Positions 34,404-43,081 of a DNA stretch of 64,000 nt are shown piece by piece. Under the pieces are notes generated by a model. That model saw only the letters and a list, made by a program, of their open reading frames with translations, made no database searches and was not told the origin of the DNA. Source of the DNA: Gemmatimonadota bacterium. GTDB taxonomy: Bacteria; Gemmatimonadota; Gemmatimonadetes; Gemmatimonadales; Gemmatimonadaceae. The DNA is taken from contig JADKAQ010000046.1 in assembly GCA_016719105.1 (NCBI GenBank), forward strand, positions 186,001 through 250,000. The letters run 5' to 3'. The translations under genes and the position numbers were made by a program. The first letter of the stretch is position 1. Each line of letters starts with the position of its first letter.

Positions 34404-36731
34404 CTAGACCGCGAGCCCGATGCGTGCCGCGACCTGCGCGAAGCGCGGGTCGTTCCGCACCTCCGGTGGCCATGGCAATACCTGCAGACGCACGAGATCG
34501 CTCACGCGATCGTCGACCGCCTGCGTGAGCCAGTGGAACGTCTCCTCGACTTCGCCGATCCCGGCGTGCGAGATCGCGCGGTCGAGCGGCGACACGTACC
34601 GGGTGGCAGCGGCGACCTCGAGGCGGTGCAGGACGTCGCGCGCGATCTCGGGGTGTCCGCCGAGGCCACCGGTGATGCCCAGGTAGCCCATCCCGATCGC
34701 CCCGTCGGTCAGCGCGACGAGGCGCGAGAAGGCCGCGATCGCCTCCTCGCTGCGTCCCTGCCAGACGTAGATGGCGCCCAGTGGCCAGTAGGTGAGGGCG
34801 AAGTTGGGGTCGAGCGCCTGCGTGCGCGCCAGCTGCTCGAGCGCATCGTCGAAGCGCCCCGCCCAGAACAGGGCATAGCCCATGTGCGCGTTGATGATCA
34901 GCGACAGCGGGTCCAGCTGCAACGCGGTGCGCATCGCCTCGATCATCTCGTCCATGCGCCGCATGACCAGGAGGCACCAGGCGTACCACTGGTGCGCGCT
35001 GGCGTACGACGGATCCAGCTCGATGGCGCGCAGGAACGCCGATTCCGCGCCGGCCCAGTCCCAGTCGAAGAAGAGGCGCGTGTATCCTAACGATGCATGC
35101 GCCTGCGCCAGCGACTCGTCGATGGCGAGCGCCCGCATCGCTGCCGCCTTGGCCTTGGGATAGGCGTCGCGCGGCGGGAGGTAGTTGTAGTAGCCGAGGA
35201 CGTTGTAGGCGTCTGCAAGGCCGGCGTAGGCCAGCGCGTAGCTGGGGTCGCGGTCGATCGCTTCCTGGAAGTGCTCGATGGCCTTGAGGAAGCCGTCACG
35301 GGTGCGCTTGTTCCACTGGTAGCGCCCGCGCAGGTAGGCGCGATACGCGACCGAGTCCTCGGTGTAGCGCCTGACGAGTTCCTGGCGCTCCTCGGCCGAG
35401 AGCCGCAATCGCAGCGACTTCACGATCTCGCCGGCCATGTCCTCCTGCACCGAGAAGATGTCCTCGGCACTGCGCGAGATGCGGTCGCCCCAGAGCTGCG
35501 ACTCGGTGAGCGCATCGGTGAGCTCGGCGCTCACGTGCAGCGTGTTGCCGCGCTGCCGCACGCGTCCCGTCACCAGCGCCCGCACGCGCAACTCGGCGGC
35601 CACTATCGGGATGTCGACCTCACGCCGCTTGTAGCGAAAGACGACCGAGCGCGGGACGACCCGCAACCCGGAGACCCTCGTGAGCTTGTTGAGGATGCTC
35701 TCGGTGATCCCGTCGGCGAGGTATTCATCGTCCGTGCCGCTGGCGGGGGAGTCGAACGGGAGCACGGCCAGCGAGTCGATTGGCCCCGAGGTCAGCGACG
35801 TGGAGACCGGGCCGGTGGGGACCGCCCGGAACGAACGCGTGGTGTTGACCGCTGGTGGCGACGACGGGAGGTGCCGCGTGTCGAGCGAACGAAGCGCGTT
35901 CCGCATGAGCGCCGCTGAGGCGAAGCGCTGCTCCGGATCCTTGGCCATCGCCTGACGCACGACGTCGCGCAACGCGTCCGGCACGTCGCCGCGGTCGATC
36001 GGCGGTGGTTCCTTGACGAAGTGCGCCAGGATGATCTGCTGCGCGTTTGTCCCCTCGAAGGGGGGCTTGCCGGCGAGCATCTGGTACATCACGCAGCCGA
36101 GGGCGTAGATGTCGGTCCGCCCGTCCACCTCGTCGCCCCCGCCCTGCTCGGGGCTCATGTAGAGCGGCGTCCCGAGCACGAGGCCGGTGATCGTGAGCGC
36201 ATGCCCCTCGTGCTCGGTCGCCTTGCTCACCGCGCGGGCGATCCCGAAGTCCGCGACGATCGCGTGCTCGTCCTCGAGCAGGATGTTGGCCGGCTTGATG
36301 TCGCGATGGATGACCCCCAGCCGATGCGCATGGTCGAGGGCGTCGGCGACTTCTTCCGCCAGGTGCACCACTTCACTCACCGGGAGCGGCCCCGTGCGCG
36401 CGAGGCGCTGCTGGAGCGACTCGCCATCGATGAGCGGCATGGAGTAGTACAGGATGCCGGCGGCCTCGCCAGCAGCAAGCAGCGGGACGATGTGTGGGTG
36501 GCGCAGCGTCGCCGCGACCTGGATCTCGCGACGGAACCGGTCGGCGCTCACGCCGGCGCCCACGTCGGCCGTCACCACCTTGATGACCACGCGGCGGTCG
36601 AGCGCCGTCTCGCGAGCCTCGAACACACGACTCATCCCCGCACCACCGAGCTCACGCTCGATGGTGTAGGTCCCGGCAAGCGCGGCGCTCAACCGGGAAC
36701 CGATGACGTCGGTAGGCTCGATGGTGGCCAT
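34404..36731 (-). CDS. Ser/Thr protein kinase with TolB-like and TPR domains
   Basis: Protein of 775 residues. Kinase domain (about 20-280): glycine loop ELGGAGMSRVFEAR, Lys in VVIKVV, catalytic HRDIKPANIL, DFGIAR, GTPLYMSPEQ and DIYALGCVMYQMLAG. A Ser/Pro-rich linker leads to a TolB-N/FlgO-like domain (about 330-450, SLAVLPFDSPASGTDDEYLADGI in part), then TPR repeats to the end. No membrane helix is visible, unlike many PknB-type kinases, so it should be cytoplasmic. ATG 36731 was chosen; ATG 36761 is a near alternative. It is divergent from the decarboxylase-like cluster and upstream of the HD-GYP gene. Confidence 0.9.
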   Translation of the reverse strand: MATIEPTDVIGSRLSAALAGTYTIERELGGAGMSRVFEARETALDRRVVIKVVTADVGAGVSADRFRREIQVAATLRHPHIVPLLAAGEAAGILYYSMPLIDGESLQQRLARTGPLPVSEVVHLAEEVADALDHAHRLGVIHRDIKPANILLEDEHAIVADFGIARAVSKATEHEGHALTITGLVLGTPLYMSPEQGGGDEVDGRTDIYALGCVMYQMLAGKPPFEGTNAQQIILAHFVKEPPPIDRGDVPDALRDVVRQAMAKDPEQRFASAALMRNALRSLDTRHLPSSPPAVNTTRSFRAVPTGPVSTSLTSGPIDSLAVLPFDSPASGTDDEYLADGITESILNKLTRVSGLRVVPRSVVFRYKRREVDIPIVAAELRVRALVTGRVRQRGNTLHVSAELTDALTESQLWGDRISRSAEDIFSVQEDMAGEIVKSLRLRLSAEERQELVRRYTEDSVAYRAYLRGRYQWNKRTRDGFLKAIEHFQEAIDRDPSYALAYAGLADAYNVLGYYNYLPPRDAYPKAKAAAMRALAIDESLAQAHASLGYTRLFFDWDWAGAESAFLRAIELDPSYASAHQWYAWCLLVMRRMDEMIEAMRTALQLDPLSLIINAHMGYALFWAGRFDDALEQLARTQALDPNFALTYWPLGAIYVWQGRSEEAIAAFSRLVALTDGAIGMGYLGITGGLGGHPEIARDVLHRLEVAAATRYVSPLDRAISHAGIGEVEETFHWLTQAVDDRVSDLVRLQVLPWPPEVRNDPRFAQVAARIGLAV

Positions 36732-36958
36732 TGGGGGGGAACCTATCACGTCGCGCTCCATTCGTCGCCCCCGACGCCTCATCCACGCAGCGAGCATCTC
36801 GAGATCGCCGTGAGGTCGCGACGATGTCACAGCGACAGGGGGCGCCATCGCGCCGCCTTGCGAGTGGACGGACGAGGTCGTAAGTCAGGGATGGCGCCGC
36901 CCCCCCATGGCTGAGAGCGGGAGCGACGGCGTGACTCTTCACCCACCCGAGGTTGATC

Positions 36959-37789
36959 ATGGCGCGTGCCCATTCGAGCCCCCTCCCGCCGCTCCCCAGC
37001 ACGATCTCGATCCCGACCTTCAAGGTCACGTCGACGCCGTCGGGCAACATCGACATTCCGGCGAGCGTACCGTTCTACTACGCCGGCATCCAGTCCATCT
37101 GGATCTACTGGCAGGTGGAGCTCCCGGTGCTGGCGCGCTACCTCACCCCGCTGGGGATGACCCCGGTCAACTTCGAGGGGATGGGGGCGGTCGGGATCAA
37201 CTTCTTCAACGCGGTCGCGCTGTACGGCCAGGGCCAGCCCGGGAATCCCGGCGCCGCCGGCTTCAACGAGACCGAGCTGAACATCCTCGCCTTCCCCAGC
37301 AACCAGGCGAAGAACGTCCCGAAGATGAGCTTTCGCGAGTTCGTGACCGAGGGCGACCAGACCAAGCGGATCGGCGCCTATCGCGTCTGGGTGGCCTGCG
37401 ACAATCCGGTGGCGGTGGCCGCCGGCCAGCAGCTCTACTTCGAGAACAAGTTCCTGGTGCCGTACACGTACAACGTCCCGTCGCTCAACAACCCGGGGCA
37501 GTCGCTGTACACGTGGACCTGCCACGATCCCGACGACGTGAAGCAGAGCATCTACCAGGCGCAGGTCTCGCTCAGCGGACTCAACCCGATCCCCGGCAAC
37601 ATGTCGGAGTGGATCGACCTGAGTTACGTGAAGAGCGCCAAGCGCGTGGCCGGGTCGCGCCGCAACTACTTTGGGATGTACGACACGTACTTCATCCCCA
37701 AGGGGAACCGCAACGCGGTCACCGTGTCGATGGGGAAGAGCGCGCACCCGATGCGTGGCGACATGCAGAAGCTGATCGGCACGCGTTAG
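36959..37789 (+). CDS. Acetoacetate-decarboxylase-superfamily-like protein
   Basis: Protein of 276 residues, not closely matched to a named family. The segment VELPVLARYLTPLGMTPV resembles the LLP..L.P opening of the acetoacetate decarboxylase (ADC) fold, and NPVAVAAGQQLYFENKF aligns with the ADC active-site stretch (AAGRELYGFPKK), placing Lys164 near the Schiff-base lysine. No signal peptide. ATG 36959 has GAGG at 36949-36952. The TAG stop (37787-37789) sits in CGTTAGG, and the same frame continues with 23 sensible codons (QVFQSPTCIAEARVYWADQ) to TAG at 37859; if the first stop were TGG the protein would be 300 residues. First of a four-gene cluster. Confidence 0.6.
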   Translation: MARAHSSPLPPLPSTISIPTFKVTSTPSGNIDIPASVPFYYAGIQSIWIYWQVELPVLARYLTPLGMTPVNFEGMGAVGINFFNAVALYGQGQPGNPGAAGFNETELNILAFPSNQAKNVPKMSFREFVTEGDQTKRIGAYRVWVACDNPVAVAAGQQLYFENKFLVPYTYNVPSLNNPGQSLYTWTCHDPDDVKQSIYQAQVSLSGLNPIPGNMSEWIDLSYVKSAKRVAGSRRNYFGMYDTYFIPKGNRNAVTVSMGKSAHPMRGDMQKLIGTR

Positions 37790-37876
37790 GTGGCGGCGGT
37801 GCAGGTGTTCCAGAGCCCGACGTGCATCGCCGAGGCGCGCGTCTACTGGGCCGACCAGTAGGCGCGGGGGTCGACG

Positions 37877-38461
37877 ATGTCCCGCACCCGTCAGCCGCAG
37901 CCGCGGCCGCGCGCCACCTCGGCGATGGCGCACCCCTCGCACGACAGCCCGGCGCGCGCCCCATGCCGCTCGCCGGCGCCACCGTCCGACGTGACCCGCA
38001 AGCACTTCGTCGACCTCTCGGTCGTCCTCACCGGCTTTGACGACGCCGAGTTGTGGGGGACGGGGATGGTCGAGCCCTACCTCGACTGGCTACGCAGCGT
38101 GGTGGGCGACCAGCGCACCGGCGACCTGCTGTCGGCGGGGCAGGCCGCCATCGATGCAGCTGGCGGGAAGCCGGCGGTCCTCGAACGGCTCGTCCTGATG
38201 GACATCCTCGAGGATGACACCCTCGGGCCGCTGGCCCGCAACCTGGTCGTGCTCTGGTACCTCGGGCAGTGGAACCAGCTCCCGGCCGACTGGCGCGACC
38301 TCCACGGGGCCAGCGCCATCGACCAGACGTGCATCATCTCCCCCGAGGCCTACACCCAGGGGTTGGCCTGGAAGGCCATTCACGCGCACCCCACCGGGGC
38401 CAAGATGCCAGGATACGGCTCGTGGGCGCTTCCCCCCGTCGGGGCCGAGGGGGGCGCATGA
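37877..38461 (+). CDS. FAD-linked sorbitol/gluconate dehydrogenase small-subunit-like protein
   Basis: Protein of 194 residues. The C-terminal 145 residues (FVDLSVVLTGFDDAEL, VVLWYLGQWNQLPADWRD, QTCIISPEAYTQGLAWKAIH) resemble the small subunit that accompanies membrane-bound FAD-dependent sorbitol dehydrogenase, a relative of gluconate 2-dehydrogenase subunit 3. The N-terminus is Pro/Arg/Ala-rich and has no convincing Tat signal; ATG 37925 is an alternative start. It overlaps the GMC oxidoreductase gene by ATGA, supporting a two-subunit enzyme. Confidence 0.6.
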   Translation: MSRTRQPQPRPRATSAMAHPSHDSPARAPCRSPAPPSDVTRKHFVDLSVVLTGFDDAELWGTGMVEPYLDWLRSVVGDQRTGDLLSAGQAAIDAAGGKPAVLERLVLMDILEDDTLGPLARNLVVLWYLGQWNQLPADWRDLHGASAIDQTCIISPEAYTQGLAWKAIHAHPTGAKMPGYGSWALPPVGAEGGA

Positions 38462-40260
38462 CACTGCCACAGGGGAGTTACGACGCCGTCATCATCGGGG
38501 CCGGTCCGGTGGGAGTCACGATCGCCAAGACGCTCACCGACCAGGGGAAGCGCGTCCTGCTGCTCGAGGCGGGGCGTGCCTCGGGGTTGTCGTATGACGG
38601 CTGGCTGTCGTACGTCGACACCTACCGTTCGGCGCTGGTCAAGGAGCCCAATTCGCCGTATCCGCCTAACGCCAACGCGCAGAGCACATACGGGCAGGAC
38701 ATCCTGAACCTGCACAAGCGGGTCCCCATCCTCTCGGGGTACCAGGTGGAGAAGGGGCCGCTGGCCTTCGGGTCGACGTACCTGCGTTCGCTGGGGGGGA
38801 CCTCGCTGCACTGGCTGGGGACGTGTCCGCGCATGGTCCCGGCGGACTTCCGGATGAAGTCGGAGTACGGCGTGGGGGTCGACTGGCCCCTCACCTACGA
38901 CGAGCTGCAGGACTACTACTGCAAGGCCGAGTGGATGCTGGGCGTGTCGGCCAACAAGGAAGAGCAGGAGCACTTCGGGATCTGGTTCCCCGACGGGTAC
39001 GACTACCCGATGGAGCGCATCCCGCCCAGCTACTCGGACACGGTGTACGCCAAGGGGGCGGCCAGGGCGACGGTGCGCCTGGGCGACCGCGAGTACGGCA
39101 TGTCGGTCACGTCGCTGGCGCAGGCGCGCAACTCCGTCCCTCGCGCGGGCTACACGCCACGCGGGGCGGTCGGGGCGCCGCACGTGGGGCAGCGCTGCGA
39201 GGGGAACGCGAGCTGCATCCCCATCTGCCCGGTACAGGCCAAGTACAGCGCGCTGCGCACGCTCAACGAGATGGACGCGAACTTCTACACGCTGGTGACG
39301 CAGGCCGTAGCCTCGCGCCTGCTCATCGGGGAGAACGGACGCATCAGCGGGGTGGAGTTCAAGCGCTACGAGAGCGAGGGGTCGACGCAGTACGCGACCT
39401 ACACCGCCACGGGGACGCTGTACATCCTGGCGGCGCACTCCGTGGAGAGCGCCAAGCTGCTGTTGGCCTCCGGCGCGGCCAACTCGAGCGACCAGGTGGG
39501 GCGGAACCTGATGGACCACCCCTTCTTCCTCACGTGGGCGCTCAATCCCACGCCGGTCGGGGCCTTTCGCGGACCGGGGCAGACGTCGGAGATCCCATCG
39601 TTCCGCGATGGCCCGTTCCGCTCGGAGTTCGCCGCCTTCCGCATCGACCTCGGGAACTGGGGGTGGGACATTGCCACCTTCCCGCCTAACTCCAACGTGC
39701 AGATCGCAGCGTCGCAGAACGTCTTTGGCCGGAAGATGCGGCAGCAGCTCGGCGACCAGATCCCCCGCCAGCTGCGCGTGGGGTACGTCATGGAGCAGCT
39801 CCCCGAGCCGGCCAACCGCGTCACCATCGACCGCGAGTTCATGGATCCGATCGGGTGCTATCGCCCCGTGATCCACTACAACATCTCGGACTACACGCGC
39901 GAAGGGATGGTGTCGGCCAACAAGATCTCGAACGCCCTCTTCCGCGCCATGGGGATCAAGGACGACGACATCTTCACCCACTTCACTCCCGATTCCCCGG
40001 GCTACATGACCTATCGCACCAGGGAGGGCGAGGTGGTGCCGTTGTCGTTCTACGGGTCGGGGCACCACATGGGGACCCATCGCATGGGGGTGAGTCGCAC
40101 CGACTCGGTCACCGATCGCCACTCGCGCAGCTGGGACCACGAGAACCTGTATGTCGTCGGCTGCGGGAGCATGCCGACGGTCGGCTCGGCCAACCCCACG
40201 CTCACCGCCGTGGCCCTGGGGCTCATGGCGGCCGACGACATGCTCACTCAACTCGGCTGA
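38458..40260 (+). CDS. GMC-family FAD-dependent oxidoreductase
   Basis: Catalytic subunit of 600 residues. FAD-binding motif AVIIGAGPVGVTIAKTL (about 10-26), LLLEAG, GMC signature-like GGTSLHWLGTCPRM, substrate domain, and the C-terminal HHMGTHRMG (catalytic His region) followed by GSMPTVGSANPTLTAVAL. A Cys cluster CEGNASCIPICP resembles the cysteine-rich loop of membrane-bound sugar/alcohol dehydrogenases, which pass electrons to a small subunit or cytochrome. No signal peptide is visible; export might occur with the partner subunit. Substrate unknown, probably an alcohol or polyol. Confidence 0.87.
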   Translation: MTLPQGSYDAVIIGAGPVGVTIAKTLTDQGKRVLLLEAGRASGLSYDGWLSYVDTYRSALVKEPNSPYPPNANAQSTYGQDILNLHKRVPILSGYQVEKGPLAFGSTYLRSLGGTSLHWLGTCPRMVPADFRMKSEYGVGVDWPLTYDELQDYYCKAEWMLGVSANKEEQEHFGIWFPDGYDYPMERIPPSYSDTVYAKGAARATVRLGDREYGMSVTSLAQARNSVPRAGYTPRGAVGAPHVGQRCEGNASCIPICPVQAKYSALRTLNEMDANFYTLVTQAVASRLLIGENGRISGVEFKRYESEGSTQYATYTATGTLYILAAHSVESAKLLLASGAANSSDQVGRNLMDHPFFLTWALNPTPVGAFRGPGQTSEIPSFRDGPFRSEFAAFRIDLGNWGWDIATFPPNSNVQIAASQNVFGRKMRQQLGDQIPRQLRVGYVMEQLPEPANRVTIDREFMDPIGCYRPVIHYNISDYTREGMVSANKISNALFRAMGIKDDDIFTHFTPDSPGYMTYRTREGEVVPLSFYGSGHHMGTHRMGVSRTDSVTDRHSRSWDHENLYVVGCGSMPTVGSANPTLTAVALGLMAADDMLTQLG

Positions 40261-40268
40261 GGCGACCG

Positions 40269-41294
40269 ATGCCCATCGACTCGATCGAGAGCCTCCGCAC
40301 GCACCTGCAGTGGGCGCTCGAGCTGGAACACTCGACCATCCCGCCGTACCTGTGTGCCCTGTATTCCATTCCCGAGGGGACCAACCCGGTGGCGACGGCG
40401 GTGGTGCGCAGCGTGGTGATGGAGGAGATGCTCCACATGACGCTCGCCGCGAACGTCCTCAATGCAGTGGGAGGGACACCGCGCCTGGCGGAGTCACGCC
40501 TGGTGGCGAAGTATCCCGCGTACCTCCCGCATTCCGACAAGCGCGTGCACGTGCACCTGCTCCCGCTCTGTCGCGAGGCGTTGGAGACGTTTCTCCTCAT
40601 CGAACGCCCGGCCCCCGCCGGTGCCCCGCCGCAGTCGAACCGCTACGACACCATCGGCCAGTTCTACGAGGCCATCGAGATCGGCCTGCGGGCGATGGTC
40701 GAACAGCACGGCGCGTCGGCGGTGTTCAAGGGGAAGCGGTCGCACCAGGTGCAACCCGCGACGTGGTACTACGGCGGCGGCGGACAGGTGATCGAAGTGC
40801 ACAACCTCGACACGGCACTCGCCGCACTGGGCGAGATCACGGAACAGGGCGAAGGGTACGACGGCGGGATCACCGACGGCGACGGGCGCTTTGACGACGT
40901 CGACGAACTGGCGCACTACTATCGCTTCAACGAGTTGCTGCTGGGGCGTCGCTACGAGCCATCGGACACGGAGGCCAGCGGGCCCACGGGCGACGACCTC
41001 CCGGTGGACTGGGACGTGATCGCCCCGATGGCGCCGGACCCGCGCAGCGCCAAGTATCGCGCCTATCCGACGATCCACAGGCAGATGGTCGCCTTCAACC
41101 GGATCTACACCCGGCTGCTGCACCAGCTGCAAGCGGCGTTCACCGGGACCCCCTCGGCGCTACGCGACGCGGCGCCGATCATGTACGAACTGCGCTACCA
41201 GGCCGAGGCGCTGATGCGCATTCCCTCGCCGCTGCACCCGGGGCAGACGGTCGGGCCGGCCTTCGAGTGGGACGCGCACGCGATGAAGCGGTAG
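40269..41294 (+). CDS. VioB-like ferritin-fold (iminophenyl-pyruvate dimer synthase type) protein
   Basis: Protein of 341 residues that starts LRTHLQWALELEHSTIPPYL and continues VVMEEMLHMTLAANVLNAVG, the two Glu/His metal-binding helices of the ferritin-like domain found in VioB, RebD and StaD and in many uncharacterised proteins. The rest (IHRQMVAFNRIYTRLLHQLQ, then YELRYQAEALMRIPSPLHPG) matches the C-terminal part of that family. It follows the GMC gene by 8 bp. A large VioB haem-oxidase-like part is absent, so violacein-type chemistry should not be assumed. Confidence 0.8.
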   Translation: MPIDSIESLRTHLQWALELEHSTIPPYLCALYSIPEGTNPVATAVVRSVVMEEMLHMTLAANVLNAVGGTPRLAESRLVAKYPAYLPHSDKRVHVHLLPLCREALETFLLIERPAPAGAPPQSNRYDTIGQFYEAIEIGLRAMVEQHGASAVFKGKRSHQVQPATWYYGGGGQVIEVHNLDTALAALGEITEQGEGYDGGITDGDGRFDDVDELAHYYRFNELLLGRRYEPSDTEASGPTGDDLPVDWDVIAPMAPDPRSAKYRAYPTIHRQMVAFNRIYTRLLHQLQAAFTGTPSALRDAAPIMYELRYQAEALMRIPSPLHPGQTVGPAFEWDAHAMKR

Positions 41295-41325
41295 CGGCGC
41301 GACACGGCGGTGCGCGAGGGGCGTT

Positions 41326-41365
41326 CGGTGCGCGATGCGAAGGGCTGCGTCGCGCACCGTTTCGT
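41326..41365 (+). terminator. Terminator at the end of the oxidoreductase cluster
   Basis: Perfect 10-bp stem CGGTGCGCGA (41326-41335) with TCGCGCACCG (41350-41359), 14-nt loop, then TTTCGT. Ends one base before the stop codon of the convergent monooxygenase gene. Confidence 0.82.
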
Positions 41366-41704
41366 TCATGGAGCTTGCAGGTGCACGAAGCCGCCGATGC
41401 GATCGAGCTTGGTGACCTTCACTCCCTTGGCCCGCGTCCCCTCGAAGCACTGCGACCAACCCGCTTCCAGCGCCTTCCACGACGCGCTGTCGAGGTGGGC
41501 CTGCAGCGCCGCGGCATCACGATACGACTCGTAGAAGAGCAGCGTGCGCGTTGGGCGTCCCTTGGCGTCGAGGACGCGATGGACGAGATAGAGGAGCGTC
41601 CCAGGTTGCTCCTGGTCGGCCTGCGCGCGGACCGCGTCCACACGGCGGAGCGCGAGGGCCACCTTGCCGGGCTTCATCGTGAACTGGGCGACGAGGGTGA
41701 TCAT
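41366..41704 (-). CDS. Antibiotic biosynthesis monooxygenase (ABM) domain protein
   Basis: Dimeric ferredoxin-like fold protein of 112 residues: VAQFTMKPGKVALALRRVDA, GTLLYLVHRVLDA, TLLFYESYRDAAALQAHLDS. This is the YgiN/quinol monooxygenase-like ABM family, cofactor-free or heme-linked enzymes acting on small aromatics or quinols. The family is widespread and individual substrates cannot be read from sequence. Confidence 0.85.
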   Translation of the reverse strand: MITLVAQFTMKPGKVALALRRVDAVRAQADQEQPGTLLYLVHRVLDAKGRPTRTLLFYESYRDAAALQAHLDSASWKALEAGWSQCFEGTRAKGVKVTKLDRIGGFVHLQAP

Positions 41705-41819
41705 GAGGGGACTCGTGAGCGGGAGGAGTGAGGGGAGAGGCGCGCTCGCGTACCCTATACGAAATGAGGCGACGCGTCAAACGACGCGCCGCCTCCTACT
41801 CGTCCAGCCCTGTGAGATC

Positions 41820-42386
41820 CTACCAGGCGACGATGTAGCCCGAGAAGTGGTCGATGTTCCAGCGGAACGAGGCGAGCCGCGCGTCGACGGCACCGGGGAT
41901 GAACTCCGAGACGAGGGCACTCGCTCCCGCGGGATCGACGAGCGATCGATTGGGGAAGTAGCCCGCCTGGAGTACCGCGCCGCCGAGCGGGAGCTGCGTC
42001 CCGACCAGGCTTTGCACGGCGGTGAGCGGACGCCGGAAGGTGGTGCCATGCGGCTGGAACTCGTAGGCGACCGCCGTTCCCTTGAGCGCCGTCACGACGA
42101 AGCGCGTGTTGCGCGTGACGGCCCCTGGCGGCACGGTGACGGTCAGCCCTACCTCGGGAAAGCGGATCGTGCCGCCGTTCGTCCCGATCGTGCGGGCAAC
42201 CGACCGGTCATGCCTGAGCGCCACGTCCCGGTTGAGCGGGGTGGTGGCCATGAGCGCGCCCATCTCCGCGGCGCTCGGCGCGGTTGGCAGTAGCGGCGCA
42301 TTGGTCGACGCCGGATCTCCGGCGCACGCGGCGAGTGTCGCCACGGCCAACAGCTGCACGGCCCGTACGAGGTGTCTGTACATCAT
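41820..42386 (-). CDS. ZU5-like domain lipoprotein
   Basis: Lipoprotein of 188 residues (MMYRHLVRAVQLLAVATLA then AC lipobox). Residues about 65-130 read GGTIRFPEVGLTVTVPPGAV, TRNTRFVVTALKG and YEFQPHGTTFRRP, the pattern of ZU5-like beta domains, which in bacteria occur in surface proteins. The C-terminus (RWNIDHFSGYIVAW) is typical of related Gemmatimonadota lipoproteins. ATG 42386, with the adjacent ATG 42383 equally possible; purine-rich GCGAGAG precedes it. Confidence 0.72.
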   Translation of the reverse strand: MMYRHLVRAVQLLAVATLAACAGDPASTNAPLLPTAPSAAEMGALMATTPLNRDVALRHDRSVARTIGTNGGTIRFPEVGLTVTVPPGAVTRNTRFVVTALKGTAVAYEFQPHGTTFRRPLTAVQSLVGTQLPLGGAVLQAGYFPNRSLVDPAGASALVSEFIPGAVDARLASFRWNIDHFSGYIVAW

Positions 42387-43081
42387 GTTGCTACTCTCGC
42401 TTGCGAGGGTTTGGCGGGGATCACCCCTCCTGGGGCGTCCCGTCGTGCCGGCCTCCCTGCCCCTCCCACCTGGCGAATGGGGCACGCCGCGCTCCCGGGG
42501 CAATGCCGGGGCGGTCAAGCGTAGTTGGTCAAAGCGTGCGCGGCCTGCGTGGCCTGCGTCACTAACGTCCCCTCGCCGTTTGGTTCGGCGGCTGACCCTT
42601 GTGATCTACGCTGCAACTGGTGCGACCTCTTCATCGCCACAACGCGTTACGAGACGAACGATGCGCGTGCGGGTCACACGAATTCGCGGCAACGCATGGA
42701 GGGGCGCGGATCCGTGACACGAGTGAGACAGATGAGCGCGGCACACGAGCAAGGCACACGAGCAAGGCACACGAGCGAGACGAATTGGGGCGGCACGATA
42801 GGGGCGCCGGTACCAGCCATCGCACGCCGCGCTTCACGACGCACGGACGGCCTGCGGACCGGGCAACACGGGGCGGGCCGCGCGTCCCGAACGGAGTCCC
42901 TCGCCGCCCCTGCCCGTGCTGCCGATCGCTCGGTGGAGCGGCGCCCCTCGCATGAGGTCGAGGCGGGCTTGCGTCGGGGGGAGCCGGCAGCGGTCTTTAT
43001 GCACGACCACGCACGAACGGGCGACAGACGCCGGGGCGGCCGCCGATGGCCGCCCGGGGCATGACCGACGAGGGAGCGACA
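42387..43081. other. 695-nt gap without a convincing gene
   Basis: Divergent region between the ZU5-like lipoprotein (left) and the SDR gene (right). An open frame at 42525-43064 is Arg/Ala/Thr-rich, contains a tandem repeat and has no recognisable domain, so it was not called. The base composition is less even than neighbouring genes. Promoters for both flanking genes must lie here but no strong -35/-10 pair was identified. Confidence 0.5.
42740..42778. repeat. Three-copy 13-bp tandem repeat
   Basis: Unit GGCACACGAGCAA, at 42740, 42753 and 42766 (third copy ends CGA), inside the 695-nt gap. Related fragments (gcacacgag-like and cgagtgagac) flank it. Too short and spacer-free for a CRISPR. 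Confidence 0.85.

Noticed and set aside
33474..35090. 538-residue rightward frame across the HD-GYP and kinase genes
   Set aside because: Spans two real opposite-strand genes and shows only shadow composition.
38380..40251. 623-residue leftward frame antisense to the GMC oxidoreductase
   Set aside because: Mirror frame without motifs.
42740..42778. Possible CRISPR
   Set aside because: Three 13-bp units in direct tandem with no spacers and no cas genes nearby.
42525..43064. 179-residue rightward frame in the 695-nt gap
   Set aside because: Starts with a Cys-containing stretch but is mostly Arg/Thr/Ala with an internal tandem repeat; overlaps no conserved domain and lacks a ribosome site.
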